A model generated the notes under the pieces. The model saw nothing but the letters and a program-made list of their open reading frames with translations. It made no database searches and was not told the origin of the DNA. A DNA stretch of 64,000 nucleotides, from NCBI RefSeq assembly GCF_964199755.1, contig NC_133901.1:11547556-11611555 (forward strand), written 5' to 3'. This document shows, in pieces, positions 54,027 to 63,145 of the stretch (position 1 is its first letter; each line of letters opens with the position of its first letter). The DNA is from Larus michahellis. Its lineage: Eukaryota; Chordata; Aves; Charadriiformes; Laridae. A program made the position numbers and the translations under genes.

Positions 54027-55761
54027 TGCCGGCGGGCGGAGGGGTGCTGCGCGTTTTGCTGTTGCGTCCGGCAGGGGGGCAGGTGCGGGTGTGGTTGCGG
54101 CAGGCGGGTGGGTGTGTGGGGCTGCGGGGCGCGTGGGAGGCTTGTGGAGGTTTTTTGGGCTGTTGTAGGCTTTTGCCGGCAGGCGGGGGGGTGTTGAGTG
54201 TTTTGGTGTTGCGAGTGGGGTGTTGCGGCAGGCGGGCGGGTTTGTGGGGCTGCGGGCCGTGTGGCAGGGGTGTGGAGGTTTTCTGGAGTGTTGCGCGTGG
54301 CATGTTGGGCGCTGTAGGCTTTTGGCGGCGGGCAGAGGGGTGTTGAGCGTTTTGGTGTTGCGGGTGGGGGGTTGTGTCGGGGGGGCAGGTGCGCGTGTGG
54401 TTGCGGCAGGCGGGTGGGTGTGTGGGGCTGGAGGGCGCGGGGCGTGTGGGAGTGGTGTGTAAGTATTTTGGGGGGCTGTGTTGGGGCAGGTGCGGGTGTA
54501 GTTGCGGCAGGCGGGCGGGTGTGTGGGGCTGCGGGCCGTGTGGCAGGGGTGTGGAGGTTTTCTGGAGTGTTGCGCGTGGCATGTTGGGTGCTGTAGGCTT
54601 TTGGCGGCGGGCGGAGGGGTGTTGAGCGTTTTGGTGTTGCGGGTGGGGGGTTGTGTCGGGGGGGCAGGTGCGGGTGTGGTTGCGGCAGGCGGGTGGGCGT
54701 TTGGGGCTGCGGGGCGCGTGGGAGGCTTGTGGAGGTTTTTTGGGCTGTTGTAGGCTTTTGCCGGCAGGCGGGGGGGTGTTGAGTGTTTTGGTGTTGCGAG
54801 TGGGGTGTTGCGGCAGGCGGGTGGGTGTGTGGGGCTGGAGGGCGCGGGGCGTGTGGGAGTGGTGTGTAAGTATTTTGGGGGGCTGTGTTGGGGCAGGTGC
54901 GGGTGTAGTTGCGGCAGGCGGGCGGGTGTGTGGGGCTGCGGGCCGTGTGGCAGGGGTGTGGAGGTTTTCTGGAGTGTTGCGCGTGGCATGTTGGGTGCTG
55001 TAGGCTTTTGGCGGCGGGCGGAGGGGTGTTGAGCGTTTTGGTGTTGCGGGTGGGGGGTTGTGTCGGGGGGGCAGGTGCGTGTGTGGTTGCGGCAGGCGGG
55101 TGGGTGTGTGGGGCTGCAGGGCACGTGGGAGGCTTGTGGAGGTTTTTTGGGTTGTTGGGTGCTGTAGGCTTTTGCCGGCAGGCGGGGGGGCGTTGAGTGT
55201 TTTGGTGTTGCGAGTGGGGTGTTGCGGCAGGCGGGTGGGTGTGCGGGGCTGCGGGGCGTGTAGCAGGGGTGTGGAGGTCTTTTGGGGTGTTGGGTGCTGT
55301 ATGATTTTGGCGTCGGGCGGAGCGTCTGGCGAGCGTTGTGGTGTTGCGAGTGGGGTATTGTGGCAGGCGTCGGGGCAGGTGCGCGTGTTGTTGCGGGAGG
55401 AGGGAGGGTGTGTGGGGCTGTAGGGCGTGTGCGGTGCGTGAGTGTGGTGTAAGTACTTAGTGGTGTTGTGTGTGGGGTGTTGTGTTGTGTGAGGTGCGTG
55501 TGTTGTTGGGTGAGGCGTGTGTGTGTGTGTGTATGTGTGTAGGGCAGGGTGCGTGTGGTGAGGGGTGTGTATTTTTTGCGGGGTGTTGCGTGTGGGGTGT
55601 TGTTTTGTGTGAGGTGTGTTGTGGGTAGGTGCGTGTGTTGTGCGTGTGTTTGTGTGTGTGTGTGTGGTGTGAGGCGTTGTTGTGGGCGTGGGGGTGTGTG
55701 TGAGTGCGGGAGGGCGGTGTGGGCGGTGGGTGTGGAGAGGGCTGTTGTGGGGCAGAGGGGT
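54027..55761. repeat. Spacer S54, 1735 nt, A-B/C-D/B-C-D/A-B-C-D-E-F-G (longest)
   Basis: Three C/D-type junctions with 'cgcgtggcatg' occur, the first followed by 'ggcgctgtaggc', and two modules are chimeric. The GT tract carries the TA interruption (55532-55534) seen otherwise only in S14. Confidence 0.84.
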
Positions 55762-55882
55762 GCCTACGGCCATACCACCCTGAGAACGCCTGATCTTGTC
55801 TGATCTCGGAAGCTAAGCAGGGTCGGGCCCGGTTAGTACTTGGATGGGAGAGCGCCTGGGAATACCGGGTGCTGTAGGCTTT
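55762..55882 (+). rRNA. RNA5S: 5S rRNA, copy 55
   Basis: C30T, C36T and C91G; two are CpG transitions. Confidence 0.95.
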
Positions 55883-57336
55883 TGCCGGCGGGCGGAGGGG
55901 TGCTGCGCGTTTTGCTGTTGCGTCCGGCAGGGGGGCAGGTGCGGGTGTGGTTGCGGCTGGCGGGTGGGCGTGTGGGGCTGCGGGGCGCGTGGCAGGCTTG
56001 TGGAGGTTTTTTGGGCTGTTGTAGGCTTTTGCCGGCAGGCGGGGGGGTGTTGAGTGTTTTGGTGTTGCGAGTGGGGTGTTGCGACAGGCGGGCGGGTTTG
56101 TGGGGCTGCGGGCCGTGTGGCAGGGGTGTGGAGGTTTTCTGGAGTGTTGCGCGTGGCATGTTGGGTGCTGTAGGCTTTTGGCGGCGGGCAGAGGGGTGTT
56201 GAGCGTTTTGGTGTTGCGGGTGGGGGGTTGTGTCGGGGGGGCAGGTGCGCGTGTGGTTGCGGCAGGCGGGTGGGTGTGTGGGGCTGCAGGGCACGTGGGA
56301 GGCTTGTGGAGGTTTTTTGGGCTGTTGTAGGCTTTTGCCGGCAGGCGGGGGGGTGTTGAGTGTTTTGGTGTTGCGAGTGGGGTGTTGCGGCAGGCGGGTG
56401 GGTGTGTGGGGCTGGAGGGCGCGGGGCGTGTGGGAGTGGTGTGTAAGTATTTTGGGGGGCTGTGTTGGGGCAGGTGCGGGTGTAGTTGCGGCAGGCGGGC
56501 GGGTGTGTGGGGCTGCGGGCCGTGTGGCAGGGGTGTGGAGGTTTTCTGGAGTGTTGCGCGTGGCATGTTGGGTGCTGTAGGCTTTTGGCGGCGGGCGGAG
56601 GGGTGTTGAGCGTTTTGGTGTTGCGGGTGGGGGGTTGTGTCGGGGGGGCAGGTGCGTGTGTGGTTGCGGCAGGCGGGTGGGTGTGTGGGGCTGCAGGGCA
56701 CGTGGGAGGCTTGTGGAGGTTTTTTGGGTTGTTGGGTGCTGTAGGCTTTTGCCGGCAGGCGGGGGGGCGTTGAGTGTTTTGGTGTTGCGAGTGGGGTGTT
56801 GCGGCAGGCGGGTGGGTGTGCGGGGCTGCGGGGCGTGTAGCAGGGGTGTGGAGGTCTTTTGGGGTGTTGGGTGCTGTATGATTTTGGCGTCGGGCGGAGC
56901 GTCTGGCGAGCGTTGTGGTGTTGCGAGTGGGGTATTGTGGCAGGCGTCGGGGCAGGTGCGCGTGTTGTTGCGGGAGGAGGGAGGGTGTGTGGGGCTGTAG
57001 GGCGTGTGCGGTGCGTGAGTGTGGTGTAAGTACTTAGTGGTGTTGTGCGTGGGGTGTTGTGTTGTGTGAGGTGCGTGTGTTGTTGGGTGAGGCGTGTGTG
57101 TGTGTGTGTGTGTGTAGGGCAGGGTGCGTGTGGTGAGGGGTGTGTATTTTTTGCGGGGTGTTGCGTGTGGGGTGTTGTTTTGTGTGAGGTGTGTTGTGGG
57201 TAGGTGCGTGTGTTGTGCGTGTGTTTGTGTGTGTGTGTGTGGTGTGAGGCGTTGTTGTGGGCGTGGGGGTGTGTGTGAGTGCGGGAGGGCGGTGTGGGCG
57301 GTGGGTGTGGAGAGGGCTGTTGTGGGGCAGAGGGGT
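55883..57336. repeat. Spacer S55, 1454 nt, A-B/C-D-B-C-D-E-F-G
   Basis: B/C fusion as in S54 with 'gttgcgacaggcggg'. A has 'gcggctggcggg', shared with S56, S58 and S59. Confidence 0.85.
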
Positions 57337-57457
57337 GCCTACGGCCATACCACCCTGAGAACGCCCGATCTCGTCTGATCTCGGAAGCTAAGCAGGGTCG
57401 GGCCCGGATAGTACTTGGATGGGAGACCGCCTGGGAATACCGGGTGCTGTAGGCTTT
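57337..57457 (+). rRNA. RNA5S: 5S rRNA, copy 56
   Basis: T72A only, shared with copy 53. Confidence 0.96.
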
Positions 57458-58607
57458 TGCCGGCGGGCGGAGGGGTGCTGCGCGTTTTGCTGTTGCGTCC
57501 GGCAGGGGGGCAGGTGCGGGTGTGGTTGCGGCTGGCGGGTGGGCGTGTGGGGCTGCGGGGCGCGTGGGAGGCTTGTGGAGGTTTTTTGGGCTGTTGTAGG
57601 CTTTTGCCGGCAGGCGGGGGGGTGTTGAGTGTTTTGGTGTTGCGAGTGGGGTGTTGCGGCAGGCGGGCGGGTTTGTGGGGCTGGAGGGCGCGGGGCGTGT
57701 GGGAGTGGTGTGTAAGTATTTTGGGGGGCTGTGTTGGGGCAGGTGCGGGTGTAGTTGCGGCAGGCGGGCGGGTGTGTGGGGCTGCGGGCCGTGTGGCAGG
57801 GGTGTGGAGGTTTTCTGGAGTGTTGCGCGTGGCATGTTGGGTGCTGTAGGCTTTTGGCGGCGGGCGGAGGGGTGTTGAGCGTTTTGGTGTTGCGGGTGGG
57901 GGGTTGTGTCGGGGGGGCAGGTGCGTGTGTGGTTGCGGCAGGCGGGTGGGTGTGTGGGGCTGCAGGGCACGTGGGAGGCTTGTGGAGGTTTTTTGGGTTG
58001 TTGGGTGCTGTAGGCTTTTGCCGGCAGGCGGGGGGGCGTTGAGTGTTTTGGTGTTGCGAGTGGGGTGTTGCGGCAGGCGGGTGGGTGTGCGGGGCTGCGG
58101 GGCGTGTAGCAGGGGTGTGGAGGTCTTTTGGGGTGTTGGGTGCTGTATGATTTTGGCATCGGGCGGAGCGTCTGGCGAGCGTTGTGGTGTTGCGAGTGGG
58201 GTATTGTGGCAGGCGTCGGGGCAGGTGCGCGTGTTGTTGCGGGAGGAGGGAGGGTGTGTGGGGCTGTAGGGCGTGTGCGGTGCGTGAGTGTGGTGTAAGT
58301 ACTTAGTGGTGTTGTGCGTGGGGTGTTGTGTTGTGTGAGGTGCGTGTGTTGTTGGGTGAGGCGTGTGTGTGTGTGTGTGTGTGTGTAGGGCAGGGTGCGT
58401 GTGGTGAGGGGTGTGTATTTTTTGCGGGGTGTTGCGTGTGGGGTGTTGTTTTGTGTGAGGTGTGTTGTGGGTAGGTGCGTGTGTTGTGCGTGTGTTTGTG
58501 TGTGTGTGTGTGGTGTGAGGCGTTGTTGTGGGCGTGGGGGTGTGTGTGAGTGCGGGAGGGCGGTGTGGGCGGTGGGTGTGGAGAGGGCTGTTGTGGGGCA
58601 GAGGGGT
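57458..58607. repeat. Spacer S56, 1150 nt, full A-G
   Basis: B carries 'gcgggcgggtttgtgg' from the fused forms; G begins 'ttgtgcgtgggg' (also S57). Confidence 0.86.
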
Positions 58608-58728
58608 GCCTACGGCCATACCACCCTGAGAACGCCCGATCTCGTCTGATCTCGGAAGCTAAGCAGGGTCGGGCCCGGTTAGTACTTGGATGGGAGACCG
58701 CTTGGGAATACCGGGTGCTGTAGGCTTT
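58608..58728 (+). rRNA. RNA5S: 5S rRNA, copy 57
   Basis: C95T only (CCGCTTGGG); G81-C95 becomes a G-U wobble, probably tolerated. Confidence 0.96.
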
Positions 58729-59878
58729 TGCCGGCGGGCGGAGGGGTGCTGCGCGTTTTGCTGTTGCGTCCGGCAGGGGGGCAGGTGCGGGTGTGGTTGC
58801 GGCAGGCGGGTGGGCGTATGGGGCTGCGGGGCGCGTGGGAGGCTTGTGGAGGTTTTTTGGGCTGTTGTAGGCTTTTGCCGGCAGGCGGGGGGGTGTTGAG
58901 TGTTTTGGTGTTGCGAGTGGGGTGTTGCGGCAGGCGGGTGGGTGTGTGGGGCTGGAGGGCGCGGGGCGTGTGGGAGTGGTGTGTAAGTATTTTGGGGGGC
59001 TGTGTTGGGGCAGGTGCGGGTGTAGTTGCGGCAGGCGGGCGGGTGTGTGGGGCTGCGGGCCGTGTGGCAGGGGTGTGGGGGTTTTCTGGAGTGTTGCGCG
59101 TGGCATGTTGGGTGCTGTAGGCTTTTGGCGGCGGGCGGAGGGGTGTTGAGCGTTTTGGTGTTGCGGGTGGGGGGTTGTGTCGGGGGGGCAGGTGCGTGTG
59201 TGGTTGCGGCAGGCGGGTGGGTGTGTGGGGCTGCAGGGCACGTGGGAGGCTTGTGGAGGTTTTTTGGGTTGTTGGGTGCTGTAGGCTTTTGCCGGCAGGC
59301 GGGGGGGCGTTGAGTGTTTTGGTGTTGCGAGTGGGGTGTTGCGGCAGGCGGGTGGGTGTGCGGGGCTGCGGGGCGTGTAGCAGGGGTGTGGAGGTCTTTT
59401 GGGGTGTTGGGTGCTGTATGATTTTGGCATCGGGCGGAGCGTCTGGCGAGCGTTGTGGTGTTGCGAGTGGGGTATTGTGGCAGGCGTCGGGGCAGGTGCG
59501 CGTGTTGTTGCGGGAGGAGGGAGGGTGTGTGGGGCTGTAGGGCATGTGCGGTGCGTGAGTGTGGTGTAAGTACTTAGTGGTGTTGTGTGTGGGGTGTTGT
59601 GTTGTGTGAGGTGCGTGTGTTGTTGGGTGAGGCGTGTGTGTGTGTGTGTGTGTGTGTAGGGCAGGGTGCGTGTGGTGAGGGGTGTGTATTTTTTGCGGGG
59701 TGTTGCGTGTGGGGTGTTGTTTTGTGTGAGGTGTGTTGTGGGTAGGTGCGTGTGTTGTGCGTGTGTTTGTGTGTGTGTGTGTGGTGTGAGGCGTTGTTGT
59801 GGGCGTGGGGGTGTGTGTGAGTGCGGGAGGGCGGTGTGGGCGGTGGGTGTGGAGAGGGCTGTTGTGGGGCAGAGGGGT
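58729..59878. repeat. Spacer S57, 1150 nt, full A-G
   Basis: 'gtgtgggggttttctgg' in C and 'ggcatcggg' in F link it to S24 and S29. F ends 'ctgtagggcatgtg' in this region, as again near 63954-63964. Confidence 0.86.
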
Positions 59879-59999
59879 GCCTACGGCCATACCACCCTGA
59901 GAACGCCCGATCTCGTCTGATCTCGGAAGCTAAGCAGGGTCGGGCCCGGTTAGTACTTGGATGGGAGACCGCCCGGGAATACAGAGTGCTGTAGGCTTT
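59879..59999 (+). rRNA. RNA5S: 5S rRNA, copy 58
   Basis: T96C, C105A and G107A (AATACAGAGTG). C105A removes the G70-C105 pair of helix V. Identical to copy 59. Confidence 0.94.
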
Positions 60000-61455
60000 T
60001 GCCGGCGGGCGGAGGGGTGCTGCGCGTTTTGCTGTTGCATCCGGCAGGGGGGCAGGTGCGGGTGTGGTTGCGGCTGGCGGGTGGGCGTGTGGGGCTGCGG
60101 GGCGCGTGGGAGGCTTGTGGAGGTTTTTTGGGCTGTTGTAGGCTTTTGCCGGCAGGCGGGGGGGTGTTGAGTGTTTTGGTGTTGCGAGTGGGGTGTTGCG
60201 GCAGGCGGGTGGGTTTGTGGGGCTGCGGGCCGTGTGGCAGGGGTGTGGAGGTTTTCTGGAGTGTTGCGCGAGGCATGTTGGGTGCTGTAGGCTTTTGGCG
60301 GCGGGCGGAGGGGTGTTGAGCGTTTTGGTGTTGCGGGTGGGGGGTTGTGTCGGGGGGTCAGGTGCGCGTGTGGTTGCGGCAGGCGGGTGGGTGTGTGGGG
60401 CTGCAGGGCACGTGGGAGGCTTGTGGAGGTTTTTTGGGCTGTTGTAGGCTTTTGCCGGCAGGCGGGGGGGTGTTGAGTGTTTTGGTGTTGCGAGTGGGGT
60501 GTTGCGGCAGGCGGGTGGGTGTGTGGGGCTGGAGGGCGCGGGGCGTGTGGGAGTGGTGTGTAAGTATTTTGGGGGGCTGTGTTGGGGCAGGTGCGGGTGT
60601 AGTTGCGGCAGGCGGGCGGGTGTGTGGGGCTGCGGGCCGTGTGGCAGGGGTGTGGAGGTTTTCTGGAGTGTTGCGCGTGGCATGTTGGGTGCTGTAGGCT
60701 TTTGGCGGCGGGCGGAGGGGTGTTGAGCGTTTTGGTGTTGCGGGTGGGGGGTTGTGTCGGGGGGGCAGGTGCGTGTGTGGTTGCGGCAGGCGGGTGGGTG
60801 TGTGGGGCTGCAGGGCACGTGGGAGGCTTGTGGAGGTTTTTTGGGTTGTTGGGTGCTGTAGGCTTTTGGCGGCAGGCGGGGGGGCGTTGAGTGTTTTGGT
60901 GTTGCGAGTGGGGTGTTGCGGCAGGCGGGTGGGTGTGCGGGGCTGCGGGGCGTGTAGCAGGGGTGTGGAGGTCTTTTGGGGTGTTGGGTGCTGTATGATT
61001 TTGGCGTCGGGCGGAGCGTCTGGCGAGCGTTGTGGTGTTGCGAGTGGGGTATTGTGGCAGGCGTCGGGGCAGGTGCGCGTGTTGTTGCGGGAGGAGGGAG
61101 GGTGTGTGGGGCTGTAGGGCGTGTGCGGTGCGTGAGTGTGGTGTAAGTACTTAGTGGTGTTGTGTGTGGGGTGTTGTGTTGTGTGAGGTGCGTGTGTTGT
61201 TGGGTGAGGCGTGTGTGTGTGTGTGTGTGTGTGTAGGGCAGGGTGCGTGTGGTGAGGGGTGTGTATTTTTTGCGGGGTGTTGCGTGTGGGGTGTTGTTTT
61301 GTGTGAGGTGTGTTGTGGGTAGGTGCGTGTGTTGTGCGTGTGTTTGTGTGTGTGTGTGTGGTGTGAGGCGTTGTTGTGGGCGTGGGGGTGTGTGTGAGTG
61401 CGGGAGGGCGGTGTGGGCGGTGGGTGTGGAGAGGGCTGTTGTGGGGCAGAGGGGT
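60000..61455. repeat. Spacer S58, 1456 nt, A-B/C-D-B-C-D-E-F-G
   Basis: Nine-module composite as in S55, with private 'gttgcatccgg', 'gcgcgaggcatg' and 'cggggggtcagg'. The last E tail is followed by GGCGGC. Confidence 0.85.
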
Positions 61456-61576
61456 GCCTACGGCCATACCACCCTGAGAACGCCCGATCTCGTCTGATCT
61501 CGGAAGCTAAGCAGGGTCGGGCCCGGTTAGTACTTGGATGGGAGACCGCCCGGGAATACAGAGTGCTGTAGGCTTT
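61456..61576 (+). rRNA. RNA5S: 5S rRNA, copy 59
   Basis: Same three changes as copy 58, product of a local tandem duplication. Confidence 0.94.
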
Positions 61577-63024
61577 TGCCGGCGGGCGGAGGGGTGCTGC
61601 GCGTTTTGCTGTTGCATCCGGCAGGGGGGCAGGTGCGGGTGTGGTTGCGGCTGGCGGGTGGGCGTGTGGGGCTGCGGGGCGCGTGGGAGGCTTGTGGAGG
61701 TTTTTTGGGCTGTTGTAGGCTTTTGCCGGCAGGCGGGGGGGTGTTGAGTGTTTTGGTGTTGCGAGTGGGGTGTTGCGGCAGGCGGGTGGGTTTGTGGGGC
61801 TGCGGGCCGTGTGGCAGGGGTGTGGAGGTTTTCTGGAGTGTTGCGCGAGGCATGTTGGGTGCTGTAGGCTTTTGGCGGCGGGCGGAGGGGTGTTGAGCGT
61901 TTTGGTGTTGCGGGTGGGGGGTTGTGTCGGGGGGTCAGGTGCGCGTGTGGTTGCGGCAGGCGGGTGGGTGTGTGGGGCTGCAGGGCACGTGGGAGGCTTG
62001 TGGAGGTTTTTTGGGCTGTTGTAGGCTTTTGCCGGCAGGCGGGGGGGTGTTGAGTGTTTTGGTGTTGCGAGTGGGGTGTTGCGGCAGGCGGGTGGGTGTG
62101 TGGGGCTGGAGGGCGCGGGGCGTGTGGGAGTGGTGTGTAAGTATTTTGGGGGGCTGTGTTGGGGCAGGTGCGGGTGTAGTTGCGGCAGGCGGGCGGGTGT
62201 GTGGGGCTGCGGGCCGTGTGGCAGGGGTGTGGAGGTTTTCTGGAGTGTTGCGCGTGGCATGTTGGGTGCTGTAGGCTTTTGGCGGCGGGCGGAGGGGTGT
62301 TGAGCGTTTTGGTGTTGCGGGTGGGGGGTTGTGTCGGGGGGGCAGGTGCGGGTGTGGTTGCGGCAGGCGGGTGGGTGTGTGGGGCTGCAGGGCACGTGGG
62401 AGGCTTGTGGAGGTTTTTTGGGTTGTTGGGTGCTGTAGGCTTTTACCGGCAGGCGGGGGGGCGTTGAGTGTTTTGGTGTTGCGAGTGGGGTGTTGCGGCA
62501 GGCGGGTGGGTGTGCGGGGCTGCGGGGCGTGTAGCAGGGGTGTGGAGGTCTTTTGGGGTGTTGGGTGCTGTATGATTTTGGCGTCGGGCGGAGCGTCTGG
62601 CGAGCGTTGTGGTGTTGCGAGTGGGGTATTGTGGCAGGCGTCGGGGCAGGTGCGCGTGTTGTTGCGGGAGGAGGGAGGGTGTGTGGGGCTGTAGGGCGTG
62701 TGCGGTGCGTGAGTGTGGTGTAAGTACTTAGTGGTGTTGTGTGTGGGGTGTTGTGTTGTGTGAGGTGCGTGTGTTGTTGGGTGAGGCGTGTGTGTGTGTG
62801 TGTAGGGCAGGGTGCGTGTGGTGAGGGGTGTGTATTTTTTGCGGGGTGTTGCGTGTGGGGTGTTGTTTTGTGTGAGGTGTGTTGTGGGTAGGTGCGTGTG
62901 TTGTGCGTGTGTTTGTGTGTGTGTGTGTGGTGTGAGGCGTTGTTGTGGGCGTGGGGGTGTGTGTGAGTGCGGGAGGGCGGTGTGGGCGGTGGGTGTGGAG
63001 AGGGCTGTTGTGGGGCAGAGGGGT
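61577..63024. repeat. Spacer S59, 1448 nt, A-B/C-D-B-C-D-E-F-G
   Basis: Shares the private variants of S58, but the GT tract is 8 nt shorter and the last E tail reads 'cttttaccggc'. Confidence 0.85.
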
Positions 63025-63145
63025 GCCTACGGCCATACCACCCTGAGAACGCCTGATCTCGTCTGATCTCGGAAGCTAAGCAGGGTCGGGCCCGGTTAGT
63101 ACTTGGATGGGAGACCGCCTGGGAATACCGGGTGCTGTAGGCTTT
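63025..63145 (+). rRNA. RNA5S: 5S rRNA, copy 60
   Basis: C30T only (ACGCCTGATC), a CpG transition shared with copy 55. Last gene in the window. Confidence 0.97.

Larger units (their letters stand above)
59879..63024 (+). repeat. Tandem duplication of one composite unit (1577/1569 bp)
   Basis: Copies 58 and 59 and their nine-module spacers share several changes found nowhere else in the window. The 8-bp length difference lies in a GT tract. Confidence 0.9.

Noticed and set aside
55457-58159. 900-codon open frame on the minus strand (and similar frames, e.g. 61151-63847, 6163-8439), rich in His, Thr, Pro and Ala
   Set aside because: It runs through 5S genes and spacers alike and its protein is simply translated CA/CCN repeats. 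Frames break wherever unit length changes, no recognisable domain is present, and the base bias alone removes stop codons.
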